DNA of 57,110 bases from Solirubrobacter deserti (GCF_027587175.1 NZ_JAPCID010000040.1:1-57110); one strand, 5' to 3'; shown: positions 38,818-47,556, counted from the stretch's first letter. A program made the numbers and translations. The notes: generated by a model from the sequence alone, not told the origin.

Positions 38818-40492
38818 GGGGGACCTCCTCCGTGATGCGTCCGTGGTCGAGTTCGAGGATCAGGTCGGCGGTGGCGGCCAGCCGCGCCGAGTGGGTGATG
38901 AGGATGCATGTCCGGCCGCGCATCAGGCGGTCCAGGCCTTCCAGGACCTGGTTCTCCGCGTCCTGGTCGAGCGCCGTGGTGGGCTCGTCCAGGATGATGA
39001 TCGGCGGGTCGCGCAGCAGCGTGCGGGCGATGCCGAGGCGCTGACGCTGGCCGCCGGACAGGCCGGTGCCCTGCGGGCCGAGCTCGGTGTCGTAGCCGTC
39101 GGGGAGCTGCTCGATGAAGTCGTGGGCGGCCGCGGCCTTGGCGGCCTCGATGACCTCCGTGTCGCTGGCCTCGGTGCCGTAGGCGATGTTCGCCTTGACG
39201 GTGCCGGTGAACAGGACCGTGTCCTGCAGGACGACCGCGACCTGGTCGCGCAGCCACTGCTGGGCGCAGTCGCGCGCGTCGCGGCCGTCGATCAGCACGC
39301 GGCCGTCGGTCGGGTCGTAGAAGCGGGCGACCAGTGCGGCCAGCGTGGACTTGCCCGCACCGGACGGGCCGGTGAGGGCGAGGCGCTGGCCGGCGGGGAT
39401 GCGCACCGTGACGTGTTCGAGGGCGGGCCGCTCGTTCCCGTAGCGGAAGCTCACGTCCTGCAGCTCGATCTCGCCGGTGGCGCGGCCGCCGCGGTAGGCG
39501 TGCGGGCGGTCCTCGAGCACGTCGTCCTCGGTCAATACCTCGGCGATCCGGTCCGCGCGGGCGAGCGCGGCGGTGAGCTTGGCCGCCTCGCGCGCGAACG
39601 AGCGCATCGGCGAGGACGCCTTGCGCGTGTAGGAGACGAAGATGATCAGCTCGCCGACGGACATGTCGCCGTTGGACACGCGGATGACGCCGACCACGGT
39701 GACGATCGCCGTGGCGAGCGCCCGCAGCACGCCGACGCTGCCGTCGAAGCGGGCCTGCAGGCGCGCGACCTCGACGCCGAGCTGCTGGCGCTGTTCGGAG
39801 CGGGTGCGCACGCGCTCGGCCTCCCGGTCCTCGGCGCCGAACGCCTTCACGACGGTCATGGCGGACAGCGCCTCGTTCGCGATGCTGGCCAGATCGCCCT
39901 CGTGGCGGCGCTGGCGGCGGGCGCGCTCGCGCACCTTGCGGCGGAAGACGAAGCTGATCAGGATCAGCAGCGGGGACGTGACGAGGCTCAACAGCGCGAG
40001 CACCGGGTCGATGACCAGCAGCACGACCGTCATGCCGAACGCGAGCAGCGCGCTCTGCAGCATCTCCCCGAGCGTGTCGCTGAACAGCTCGCCCATGTCG
40101 TTGACGTCCTCGGTCACACGCGTCAGCAGGTCGCCCTTGGGCGTGCGCTGGTGGTAGGCGAGCGACAGGCGCTGCAGGTGGTCGTAGACGGCGACGCGCA
40201 GCTGGTGGGCGATCCGCTCGCCGGCGCTCTGCAGCCACAGGCCGGTGAAGTAGGTGGACGTCGTCTCCGCGACGGCGATCGCGAGGATCAGCCCGCCGAT
40301 CGCGAGCAGGACGGTCACGTCGGGCGTGAACGGCGGCTGCCGGTCGCCGATCACGTGGTCGACGATCAGCGCGATCGGCCACGGCTTGGCCAGCTCGGCG
40401 AGCGCGAGCACGGCCGCGCCCGCGCCCGCGCCGGCGAGTGCGCGCCACTGGCGCAGGACGTACGGGCGCAGGACCTGGCTGCCGGTGCTCAT
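38810..40492 (-). CDS. ABC exporter, fused membrane and ATP-binding domains
   Basis: 560 aa half-transporter. Six TM segments in the first 300 residues (e.g. VTVLLAIGGLILAIAVAETT), then the nucleotide-binding domain: Walker A GPSGAGKSTLAA, Q-loop VVLQDTVLFTG, signature LSGGQRQRLGIAR, Walker B IIILDEPTTALD and the H-loop His in LITHSARL. MsbA-like exporters flip lipid-linked or hydrophobic substrates. Placed between glycosyltransferase and epimerase genes, it probably exports a lipid-linked glycan. Its ATG overlaps the upstream glycosyltransferase stop (ATGA) and its stop overlaps the epimerase start. Confidence 0.92.
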   Translation of the reverse strand: MSTGSQVLRPYVLRQWRALAGAGAGAAVLALAELAKPWPIALIVDHVIGDRQPPFTPDVTVLLAIGGLILAIAVAETTSTYFTGLWLQSAGERIAHQLRVAVYDHLQRLSLAYHQRTPKGDLLTRVTEDVNDMGELFSDTLGEMLQSALLAFGMTVVLLVIDPVLALLSLVTSPLLILISFVFRRKVRERARRQRRHEGDLASIANEALSAMTVVKAFGAEDREAERVRTRSEQRQQLGVEVARLQARFDGSVGVLRALATAIVTVVGVIRVSNGDMSVGELIIFVSYTRKASSPMRSFAREAAKLTAALARADRIAEVLTEDDVLEDRPHAYRGGRATGEIELQDVSFRYGNERPALEHVTVRIPAGQRLALTGPSGAGKSTLAALVARFYDPTDGRVLIDGRDARDCAQQWLRDQVAVVLQDTVLFTGTVKANIAYGTEASDTEVIEAAKAAAAHDFIEQLPDGYDTELGPQGTGLSGGQRQRLGIARTLLRDPPIIILDEPTTALDQDAENQVLEGLDRLMRGRTCILITHSARLAATADLILELDHGRITEEVPHG

Positions 40493-41553
40493 GCGATCAG
40501 CTCGTGCAGGAGGTCGCGGGTGGTGGCGGCGCCGTCGAGGTCGAGCGCGGCCGGTGCGGGCTCGTGGTGCAACAGGTCCGGGTCGACGTGGTCGGAGACC
40601 CGCACGAGTCCGAGTTGCTCGAGTCGGTGCGCGCGGCGGGTCTGCTCGTCCTCCTCGGGCGTCGCGTACGGGACCATCAGCGCCGGGACGCGGGCGCGGA
40701 CGACGTCGAGCGCGGTGTTGTAGCCGCACTGGCTGATGCTCGCGCGGGCTTGTCGGAGCTCCTTGGCCAGGTCCGGGACCGAGCGGATGAGCTCGACGTT
40801 GGGCGGCGCGGCGCGTTGCAGCGCGCGGAAGTCGTCCTCGGGCATCAGCGGGCCGGCGATCGCGCGCATCGGCGTGCCGTTGAGGGTCTCGATCGCCTGT
40901 TGCAGCAGCGGGCGCCCGACCCGGCCGCCGCCGGCGCTGATCACGACGTGGTCGCCGCGGGGCGGCGCGTCCTCGTCGTCGCGGGCGGTGACGAAGCCGG
41001 TGTAGTGGACGGGGACGCTGAGCGGCGTCGGCGGCTTGAACGTCTCCTCGAGGCGGGCGAAGCGCGGGTCGGAGTGGACGAGGAGCGCGTCCAGGTGCGC
41101 GTCGGCCAGCTTGCGCGCGCGGTCGTCGCGCTCGGGGTCGCCGCTGACGAGTATGTCGCGCAGGCTGCAGGCCTTGAACGCGTCGTGCGCGGCGCCGAGC
41201 AGCGGCACGATCTCGCGCGCGAACTTCGCCCGGCCGAACGGGAACAGCTCCACGAGCACGACCTGCGGCTTGACGTCGCGCAGCGTCGTGAGGATGCGGT
41301 GCAGGCGGACGTCCCACGCGCGTTCCGTGGTGTAGCGGGGATCGGCGGAGCCGAACCCGTTGCCGTTGAGGCCGAGCGGCGGCAGCGCCACGATCTCGAC
41401 GTGCGGCGGCGGGGCGATCCCCTTTGGCAGCTGCCCGCCCGCGATCAGCACGACCCGGAAGCGCTCCGCCAGCCGGTCGCACAGCGCGTACGAGCGCATC
41501 AGGTGTCCGAGGCCCACCGAGTGCTGGCAGTAGAACAGCAGCGCGGGCTTCAT
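40489..41553 (-). CDS. MurG-like (GT-B fold) glycosyltransferase
   Basis: 354 aa. N-terminal FYCQHSVGLGHLMRSYALCD holds the Gly-rich acceptor loop. The C-terminal donor-binding half contains VVISAGGGRVGRPLLQQAI and the signature SISQCGYNTALDVVRARVPA then LMVPYA, as in family 28 enzymes. The final helix is HEPAPAALDLDGAATTRDLL. It probably adds a nucleotide-activated sugar to a lipid- or polymer-linked acceptor at the inner membrane face. The ATG at 41553 overlaps the stop of the APH-like gene (ATGA). Confidence 0.87.
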   Translation of the reverse strand: MKPALLFYCQHSVGLGHLMRSYALCDRLAERFRVVLIAGGQLPKGIAPPPHVEIVALPPLGLNGNGFGSADPRYTTERAWDVRLHRILTTLRDVKPQVVLVELFPFGRAKFAREIVPLLGAAHDAFKACSLRDILVSGDPERDDRARKLADAHLDALLVHSDPRFARLEETFKPPTPLSVPVHYTGFVTARDDEDAPPRGDHVVISAGGGRVGRPLLQQAIETLNGTPMRAIAGPLMPEDDFRALQRAAPPNVELIRSVPDLAKELRQARASISQCGYNTALDVVRARVPALMVPYATPEEDEQTRRAHRLEQLGLVRVSDHVDPDLLHHEPAPAALDLDGAATTRDLLHELIA

Positions 41554-42617
41554 GCGAGCAGCCTCGGAAGCCGGGCGATGAGCTGCGGCCGGTAGCGGCT
41601 GATCGCGGGCAGCGCGACCCGCGCGAGCAGCGACGCCCTCGTGTACCAGCTGAGCGCTTCGCGGTCGAGCGTGCCGTAGCCTTCCAGGAACGGCCGCGCG
41701 TCCGCGCCCGCCACCAGCAGGTTCGCGACCACCTGTCCAACGTCCGCGGCGGCGGGCCCAACCGCCAGATGCTCGAGGTCGAGCAGCGCGACCGTGCCGT
41801 CCTCGAGCAGCACCGCATTGCCGAGATTCGCGTCCCCGTGCACGAGCACCTCCGGCTGCTCAGGCGGCGCCCCGAGCCGCTCGACGAACCGCTTCGCGGC
41901 GTCGCCCGCCTCGGGCCGCGCGGCCGCGATCACCTCCGCCGCCGTCACGAGCCGCGCGCGGTCGAGCCGCACGAAGTTTCCTAAAGAGGGACTGTCCCTC
42001 TTTATGTCGCGCGCGCCCGGATCGACGCCGTTTTGGCTCTGCGCCGTGGCGTTTCCTAAAGAGGGACTGTCCCTCTTTAGGTTGTGGAGCGCGCGGAGGC
42101 TGCGGCCGAGGCCGTGCAGGTCCGGCGGGCGGCCCGGCAGCGCCTCGATCGTGAGGACGCCGTCTTCGTCGGCGAGGAGGCGCGGGACGCGGACGGCGTC
42201 CTGGTCCGCCAGCGCGCGCAGGCCGCGGCGTTCGCCGTCGGCGCGCTGCACCTTCGCGTAGGCGCCGTCGAGCTGGGCGGTCGCGGACTGCTCGGCCGCC
42301 CACGCGATCAGGCGGCCCGGCAGGCGCGGCAGCGCTGCGAGCTTGCGGTCGTGCGGGAACGGATACAGCGCGGCGTCGACCTCGGGCGCGGGCACGCCGT
42401 CACGGCGGCCGGAGCGGGCCGCGGCGAACGCGGTCGTCTCTCCCACCCGGTAGCGGTAGACGACGCGCACGCTGTCGCCCACGCGGTACTTCACGTACAT
42501 CCGCTCGCACGCGTCGACGGGGACGCCCGCGTGCAGGCGCTGGGACAGCACGCCGGCCATCGTCTCCGGGCGCAGGAGCGCGTCGCGGCGCGGCAGGACC
42601 GGGTCAGGCGCGAGCAC
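41550..42617 (-). CDS. APH/choline-kinase-like phosphotransferase with two palindromic-element insertions
   Basis: 355 aa from the GTG at 42617. The catalytic loop VLVHGDANLGNAVL (HGDxxxxN) and metal-binding ALLDLEHLAVG identify the aminoglycoside-phosphotransferase fold. The N-lobe is MYVKYRVGDSVRVVYRYRVG. Residues about 180-214 hold two copies of KRDSPSLGN separated by ATAQSQNGVDPGARDI, each encoded by a palindromic DNA element. They lie in the linker between LGRSLRALHN and FVRLDRARLV. In sugar-polymer operons such kinases may phosphorylate a sugar or lipid acceptor. Overlaps both neighbours (14 bp with heparinase-like, ATGA with GT). TTA leucine codons, rare here, occur in the insertions. 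Confidence 0.85.
   Translation of the reverse strand: MLAPDPVLPRRDALLRPETMAGVLSQRLHAGVPVDACERMYVKYRVGDSVRVVYRYRVGETTAFAAARSGRRDGVPAPEVDAALYPFPHDRKLAALPRLPGRLIAWAAEQSATAQLDGAYAKVQRADGERRGLRALADQDAVRVPRLLADEDGVLTIEALPGRPPDLHGLGRSLRALHNLKRDSPSLGNATAQSQNGVDPGARDIKRDSPSLGNFVRLDRARLVTAAEVIAAARPEAGDAAKRFVERLGAPPEQPEVLVHGDANLGNAVLLEDGTVALLDLEHLAVGPAAADVGQVVANLLVAGADARPFLEGYGTLDREALSWYTRASLLARVALPAISRYRPQLIARLPRLLA
41976..42006. repeat. Palindromic insertion element, copy 1
   Basis: Palindrome at 41980-42006 with 13-bp arms, one mismatch in the second arm and a central T. Core AAAGAGGGACTGTCCCTCTT. It shares 29 identical bases (41976-42004) with copy 2, 75 bp away. It is clearly less GC-rich than the surroundings and encodes IKRDSPSLGN in frame on the minus strand. 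Confidence 0.85.
42051..42081. repeat. Palindromic insertion element, copy 2
   Basis: Perfect palindrome at 42055-42081 (13-bp arms around a central T, or a 12-bp stem with a CTG loop as RNA). Encodes LKRDSPSLGN in frame with the APH-like kinase. Same sequence as copy 1 over 42051-42079. Confidence 0.9.
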
Positions 42618-44115
42618 GCGGCTCCAATACGGTCACGAACCGCGCGCGCTTGCCGACGGCGACCGCGCTCACGACCTTCGCCGCCTGCTTGATCCCGTAC
42701 TCAGGGCTGATCCAGCCGTCCTCGAGCGCCACGGAGCGGGCGCCGCTGATCGTCAGCTCGGCCTCGGGCGTCACGACGCCGTCCGCGCGCAGGTGGGCGG
42801 GCCCGGGCGGCAGGTGCCAGCGCAGGTCGTAGCGGTGGCGGTGCGCGCCCTCCAGCTCGTCCTCGATCACCCAGCGGCCGTCGGTGAGCGTGACGCGGCG
42901 GCGGTGCACGGCCTCGTAGCAGGGTGAGCGCACCTCGCCGGCAAGGGTGGTCTCGTCGCCGCCGAGGAACGTCGCCTGCGCGCTCGGCAGCGAGGAGCGC
43001 GAGCGCGTGTACGGCGTCTGGTCGAAGCCGTCCACGCACACGGTGTTGTGCGCGGCGGTGCCGCGGAACCAGTGGCGCCAGTTCGGCTTGCCTTCGGCGT
43101 AGGTGTAACGCCCGGGGTCCAGCACGAGCGGCCGGCCGTGTGCCCACGCCTCGAGGCTCAGCGCGTCGTAGTGGCCGTGCCCGCCGTCACCCAGCGGGCC
43201 GCAGTCGAAGATCAGGTAGCGGTCGCGCGTGCGCTGGATGAAGTAGCCGCCGTCGGGATAGGCGCCGGCCTGCGGCTCGAGCAGGTCCTCGCGGGCGAGC
43301 AGCCGACCTGCGAGCCGCAGCAGCGCCGTGTAGTCGCCGGTGTCTGCGTCGCTCAGCGCGGGGATCGTGCCGTCGGGGCGGCGGCAGTCGCGGGCGAACG
43401 CGCACGCGAGCGCGAGCCGCTCGTCGAAGCCCGCGGGCAGCGGCACGCCGAAGCGCCGGCAGTTCTCGCGCGCGCCGACGAACGAGCGCAGCGCGATGCA
43501 GTGGTAGTGCGTGGAGCGCTCGCGGTGCACGCCGTCCGGGCCGAAGTCGGTGAGCAGGTTCTCGTGCAGCTCGGCGAGCGGGGGCTCGATCCCGAGGCCC
43601 GGCAACGCGAGCGCGACGATCAGCAGCGCGTACAGCTCCAGCGTGCGGTGGTTGCGCTCGGGGGAGAGGTTCGCGCGCACGTGCCGGGCCTGCGCGCCCA
43701 GGCTCTCGTACAGTGCGTGCGCGACGCCGGCGTCGGCCTCCGGCAGCCGCTGCCAGGCGTAGATCCAGTTCAGCACGCGCCGGGCGGTGACCTCGCTGTC
43801 GTCGTGGCCGGGCTGGACCTGCAGGATGTAGCTCGCCACCAGCCGCTCCCACGCGTGCAGGTAGCGGGCGTCGCCGCTCGCGCGGAACGCGTCCGCGAGG
43901 TCGAGCCCGTAGTAGAACTTGACCCAGTCCAGCCGCCACTCCTCGTCGTTCGGAAGCGGCGCGTCCAGCCAGTCCGGCTCGAGGCCGAGCGTGCGCGTCT
44001 CCCCGTTGAACGTGAAGCGCCCGCTCGCCACCGCGTCCGCGAGCGCCCGGTCGCGGTGCTCGTGCTCGTTGACGCAGAAGACGGGGCGCGGGCGGGCCGA
44101 GAGCATGACGATCAC
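42604..44115 (-). CDS. Heparinase II/III-like polysaccharide lyase or modifying protein
   Basis: 503 aa. An alpha/alpha-toroid N-terminal half (about 30-290: DWVKFYYGLDLADAFRASGD, SPERNHRTLELYALLIVALA, HRERSTHYHCIALRSF) is followed by the beta-sandwich of the heparinase II/III family (GDGGHGHYDALSLEAWAHGR, AAHNTVCVDGFDQ). The catalytic-type His and Tyr residues appear in HYHCI and GHGHYDAL. There is no signal peptide. Such proteins are common in exopolysaccharide clusters and may act on the nascent or failed polymer. The GTG at 44115 overlaps the GT4 stop codon (GTGA). Confidence 0.85.
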   Translation of the reverse strand: MIVMLSARPRPVFCVNEHEHRDRALADAVASGRFTFNGETRTLGLEPDWLDAPLPNDEEWRLDWVKFYYGLDLADAFRASGDARYLHAWERLVASYILQVQPGHDDSEVTARRVLNWIYAWQRLPEADAGVAHALYESLGAQARHVRANLSPERNHRTLELYALLIVALALPGLGIEPPLAELHENLLTDFGPDGVHRERSTHYHCIALRSFVGARENCRRFGVPLPAGFDERLALACAFARDCRRPDGTIPALSDADTGDYTALLRLAGRLLAREDLLEPQAGAYPDGGYFIQRTRDRYLIFDCGPLGDGGHGHYDALSLEAWAHGRPLVLDPGRYTYAEGKPNWRHWFRGTAAHNTVCVDGFDQTPYTRSRSSLPSAQATFLGGDETTLAGEVRSPCYEAVHRRRVTLTDGRWVIEDELEGAHRHRYDLRWHLPPGPAHLRADGVVTPEAELTISGARSVALEDGWISPEYGIKQAAKVVSAVAVGKRARFVTVLEPRARA

Positions 44116-45413
44116 CGCTCGATCGCCTCCCGGAAGAGCGCCGCGAGGTCCTGCGCGAGCCGCTCGCCGTCGAAGCGCTCGCGCACGGTCGCGCGGCCGT
44201 TGTCGGTGAGCCGGCGCGCGAGCGCGCGGTCGTGGTGCAGCCGGACGAGCGCGTCGGCCAGCGCGGCCGGATCGTCGGGCGGGACGAGCAGGCCGTTGAC
44301 CTCGTGCTGCACGAGCTCGGGGATGCCGGACACGTTCGACGCCACCACCGGCGCGCCCGCGGCCATCGCCTCCACGAGCACGTTCGGGATGCCGTCACGG
44401 TCATTGGGCAGCAGCCGCGAGGGCATGCACAGCGCGCCCGCGCGGCGGTACTCGTCCAGCAGCTCGGCCGGCCCGACGGGACCCGGCAGCGCGACCGGCA
44501 CGCCATGGCGCTCGATGTGCGCGCGCAGCGCGGCGCCGTCCTTGTCGTCCTGCCCGACGATCGCCGCCTCGAACGGGATCCCGCGCTCGCGCAGCTCGGC
44601 ACACGCGTCCACGAGCGTGTCGAAGCCCTTCTTCGCGACCAGCCGCCCGACGCCCAGCACCCGCAGCGTCCCGTTGGTCTGCGGCCGCGGCCGCTCCTGC
44701 TCGAGCAGCCGCGTGAAGTCCGCCGACAGCCCGTGGTAGACGAGGTGCACCCGCGCGCTCGGCGCGATCCGCCGCAGGTGCGCGACGTTCGCCTCCGTGC
44801 ACGTGACCGCGAACGCCGCGGCGTCGAGCTTGCGCTGCAACCAGCCCTTCGGGTTGAGCTCGGGCGCGTAGATGTCCCGCGCGTGGCCGGTGAAGGAGAA
44901 CGGCAGGCCGGCGATGCAGGCCGCGAGCCAGGTGATCGTCGTCGTGCCGTGCGCGAAGTGCGCGTGCAGATGGCGGACGTCCGGGGCGGCGAGCAGGCGG
45001 TCCGCCAGCGTGACCGCCTGGACGAGCTCCTTGACGTAGATCTTCCGCGGGCCCGACAGCGGCGTGCGCCGGTCACGCCACGCCTGGGCGAACGCGGTGC
45101 GCGTGGCCCGCGCCACCCCGTGCGGACGCCGCCGCGCGCACCGGCGCAGCGCCGGCACGAACGCCCGCACGTCGCTCCAGCGCCACCGGTGCAGCGGCTT
45201 CGTCAACCCGACCGGATCCGGCAGGTACTCCGGCCGCGCGACGATCGCATCCAGGACGGGATGGTCGTGGCCCTGCTCGCGCGCCTCCACCGGCTTGATC
45301 ACGAACAGCCGCAGCGGCACGCCCGCGCGCTCCACGCGGTGGATCTCGGAGGCGATGAACGTCTCCGAGACCCGCGGGAACCCCATCAGGATGTAGGCGA
45401 CCGACCCGTTCAC
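44112..45413 (-). CDS. Family 4 glycosyltransferase
   Basis: 433 aa GT-B enzyme from the GTG at 45413. Start AYILMGFPRVSETFIASEIH matches the exopolysaccharide GT4 group. Donor-binding features: GVGRLVAKKGFDTLVDACAE, GPAELLDEYRRAGALCMPSR, and the E-x7-E motif region GIPNVLVEAMAAGAPVVASN. It is the first gene of the overlapping polysaccharide operon and probably starts or extends the repeat unit at the cytoplasmic membrane. An ATG at 45415 is in another frame and runs straight into a stop. Upstream lie two direct GCTAAAG copies (about 45455-45475, minus strand) of unknown meaning. Confidence 0.9.
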   Translation of the reverse strand: MNGSVAYILMGFPRVSETFIASEIHRVERAGVPLRLFVIKPVEAREQGHDHPVLDAIVARPEYLPDPVGLTKPLHRWRWSDVRAFVPALRRCARRRPHGVARATRTAFAQAWRDRRTPLSGPRKIYVKELVQAVTLADRLLAAPDVRHLHAHFAHGTTTITWLAACIAGLPFSFTGHARDIYAPELNPKGWLQRKLDAAAFAVTCTEANVAHLRRIAPSARVHLVYHGLSADFTRLLEQERPRPQTNGTLRVLGVGRLVAKKGFDTLVDACAELRERGIPFEAAIVGQDDKDGAALRAHIERHGVPVALPGPVGPAELLDEYRRAGALCMPSRLLPNDRDGIPNVLVEAMAAGAPVVASNVSGIPELVQHEVNGLLVPPDDPAALADALVRLHHDRALARRLTDNGRATVRERFDGERLAQDLAALFREAIER

Positions 45414-45468
45414 ATGTCGATGACACGGGGCCGGCCGCGAACGTCACGCGCCTTTAGCGGATCTTTAG

Positions 45469-46017
45469 CTAGCCGTAGAGGCGGAACGTGGCCTCGAACG
45501 GCTCGAACATGTCGTTGTTGGGCTTGTACACGGCCAACGAGAGCCGAACGCGGGGACGCTGGCCGGCGCGGAGCGCGCGCTTGACCACCCGATGGCCGGC
45601 TCGGCTGAGCGGGAGCACGAAGCCGCGTTTCCTGCCCGGCGCGGATCCGGCCCTCGCGGGTCCTGAACCGGGCTTGGTCATCCACTCCGCGAAGCCTGAG
45701 TCCGTGTAGCGGGTCGGGGCGGCACGGTTCTCGACCCGCAGCTCCCCGTCGGAGACGACGAACTCGTTGGCGATCGTGCCGTCGGGCCCGAGCGTGGTCC
45801 GGGTGCCGACTTCGTAGAACAACGAGGGTCCACGCACCTTGGGCCAGTCGACCTCGTAGATGAAGCGCGGCGTCAGCCTGTCCTTGTCGAGGCCCGCGGT
45901 GTAAGTGGACCCGTTCGCGGGCGCGACGGGCGTCACGGTGAGACCCGCGGCGGACGCGGCGTTGGGCGCGACGAGCGCGACACAGGCGATCGCGGCCGCG
46001 AGAACTGCGCGGTACAT
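45469..46017 (-). CDS. Secreted protein of unknown function
   Basis: 182 aa from the ATG at 46017. Signal peptide MYRAVLAAAIACVALVAPNA with predicted cleavage after ASA. The mature part is beta-rich with VTPVAPANGSTYTAGLDKDR, RFIYEVDWPKVRGPSLFYEV and a C-terminal RPRVRLSLAVYKPNNDMFEP, resembling an Ig-like or fibronectin-like single domain. A GAAGGAAAG ribosome site lies about 11 nt upstream. It stands just before the GT4 operon on the same strand but has its own promoter. Family not recognised. Confidence 0.7.
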   Translation of the reverse strand: MYRAVLAAAIACVALVAPNAASAAGLTVTPVAPANGSTYTAGLDKDRLTPRFIYEVDWPKVRGPSLFYEVGTRTTLGPDGTIANEFVVSDGELRVENRAAPTRYTDSGFAEWMTKPGSGPARAGSAPGRKRGFVLPLSRAGHRVVKRALRAGQRPRVRLSLAVYKPNNDMFEPFEATFRLYG

Positions 46018-46069
46018 CAGGCGGTACTTTCCTTCTGTGGCTGAGGCAGGTCGTTCGTGACCAGCGGTG

Positions 46070-46097
46070 AACGTATCCCGATCCACCACCGAATCAA
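46070..46097 (-). promoter_or_regulatory. Promoter of the small secreted protein gene
   Basis: Minus strand TTGATT (46097-46092), 16-bp spacer, TACGTT (46075-46070). The leader would be about 45-50 nt and carries a Shine-Dalgarno, in contrast to the leaderless promoters nearby. Confidence 0.45.
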
Positions 46098-46117
46098 CCC
46101 ACCACCGTCGATCGGAC

Positions 46118-46882
46118 ATGGCTGAGCTGCCGCTGGGAGTCGTCCTGCCCAACGAGGTCGCCGATGCGGACCCGCGCGAGATCGCGCGGCTGGCGCAGCG
46201 GGTCGAGGCGCTCGGGTTCGCGTCCGTGTGGCTGCCGGACCATCTGCTGCCGCCGCGGCCGTTCGGGGACGTCTATGGCGGTGTGCACGAGGCGCTGATC
46301 CTGCTCGCGAACATCGCCGCGCGCACGGAGCGGGTCACGCTGGGCATGTCGGTGCTGGTGCTTCCGCTGCGTGAACCGGTGCTGCTGGCCAAGCAGCTCG
46401 CCACGCTCGAGCGGCTCGCGCCCGGCCGCGTGATCCTCGGCGCGGGCGTCGGCTGGGAGCGAGAGGAGTTCGCCGCGCTCGGCGTCCCGTTCGAGCGGCG
46501 GGGCGCGCGGACGGACGAGCAGCTCGCGCTGATCGAGCAGCTCCACCGCACCGGAACGGGCCCGGCCGGCGGCGTGCTCGAGCCGCGGCCGAGCGCGCGC
46601 ATCCCGCTGATGATCGGGGGCAAGTCCGACGCGGCGCTCAAGCGAGCGGCGCGGATCGGCGACCTGTGGCAGGCGTACAACGTCACGCCCGGGGAGTTCC
46701 GCGCGCTCAAGGCACGGCTGCGCGAGTTCGCCGACGGGCGCCACGTGTCGGCCGGGACCGTGATCGGCGGCGACGCTACCGCGGAGGACGTCGAGGTGTG
46801 GCGCTCCGCGGGGGCCGAGCACCTCGCGATCCATCCCGGCCGGCTGGATGGGGCGGCGGAACGGCTCGCGAGGCTCGTGTAG
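46118..46882 (+). CDS. LLM-class F420-dependent oxidoreductase
   Basis: 254 aa from the ATG at 46118 (MAELPLGVVLPNEVADADPR). TIM barrel with FASVWLPDHLLPP, ERVTLGMSVLVLPLREPVLL and GRVILGAGVGWEREEFAALG, the standard F420 LLM pattern, and a closing IPLMIGGKSDAALKRAARIG. Substrate unknown. It begins a series of four overlapping genes: its TAG shares one base with the GTG of the deacetylase (TAGTG). An upstream in-frame ATG at 46067 lies within the divergent promoter region and was not used. Confidence 0.87.
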   Translation: MAELPLGVVLPNEVADADPREIARLAQRVEALGFASVWLPDHLLPPRPFGDVYGGVHEALILLANIAARTERVTLGMSVLVLPLREPVLLAKQLATLERLAPGRVILGAGVGWEREEFAALGVPFERRGARTDEQLALIEQLHRTGTGPAGGVLEPRPSARIPLMIGGKSDAALKRAARIGDLWQAYNVTPGEFRALKARLREFADGRHVSAGTVIGGDATAEDVEVWRSAGAEHLAIHPGRLDGAAERLARLV

Positions 46883-47556
46883 TGCTGCGGGAGGCGCTCG
46901 ACGCCCTGGCCGCTCCCGTCGACGTGTTCTTCCGCGACGACGACGCCGGCTGGGAGGACGCCCGGCTGTTCGAGCTCCTCGCGCGCTTCGCCGAGCACGG
47001 GCTGCCCGTCGATCTTGCCGTGATTCCCGCCGACCTGCACGACGCGTTGGCCGCGCGGCTGATCGACAGCCATGCCGGTCTGCACCAGCACGGGTACGCG
47101 CACACCAACCACGAGGTCGAGGGACGCAAGTGCGAGTTCGGGCCGGCGCGCGACAAAGCGGCGCAGAACGACGACATCGCGCGGGGGCGAACGCAGCTGC
47201 GCGAGCGGCTCGGCGACCGGCTCGACCCGTTCTTCACGCCGCCGTGGAACCGCTGCACGCGCGACACCGCGGAGGTGCTCGTCGAGCTCGGCTTCAGCCT
47301 GCTCAGCCGCGAGCACAAGGCCGAGCCGTTCGGCCTGCTGCCCGAGCTGCCGGTGCACCTCGACGTCGCGCGGCTCTCGCCGCAGGCGCTGGACGAGCGC
47401 TTCGCGGCCCAGCTGCGAACCGGCGGGCCGGTCGGCGTGATGTTCCACCATGGCGTGATGGAGGCCGAGGACATGGCGCGCGCCAGCGAGCTGCTGCAGC
47501 TGCTCGCGAACCACGAGCAGGTGCGCCCGTGCAGGATGGCCGAGCTGTGCCACTGA
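46882..47556 (+). CDS. Polysaccharide-deacetylase-like (carbohydrate esterase 4-type fold) protein
   Basis: 224 aa from the GTG at 46882. It reads DVFFRDDDAGWEDARLFELL, with the Asp cluster at the position of the NodB catalytic motif, then LHQHGYAHTNHE, which supplies the metal-binding HxxxH, and FFTPPWNRCTRDTAEVLVEL. No signal peptide, so it probably acts on a soluble substrate inside the cell. Family members remove N-acetyl groups from sugars; the short form also includes enzymes of unknown function. Overlaps LLM by 1 bp and the isochorismatase by 10 bp. Confidence 0.8.
   Translation: MLREALDALAAPVDVFFRDDDAGWEDARLFELLARFAEHGLPVDLAVIPADLHDALAARLIDSHAGLHQHGYAHTNHEVEGRKCEFGPARDKAAQNDDIARGRTQLRERLGDRLDPFFTPPWNRCTRDTAEVLVELGFSLLSREHKAEPFGLLPELPVHLDVARLSPQALDERFAAQLRTGGPVGVMFHHGVMEAEDMARASELLQLLANHEQVRPCRMAELCH

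Noticed and set aside
41550-42617. The palindrome pair as a transcription terminator or attenuator
   Set aside because: It lies in the middle of an operon gene, keeps the reading frame and is followed by intact downstream genes; T-tracts are absent.
43048-44739. Long plus-strand frame opposite the heparinase-like and GT4 genes
   Set aside because: Shadow frame; the translation is Arg/Ala/Val-rich with no family pattern.
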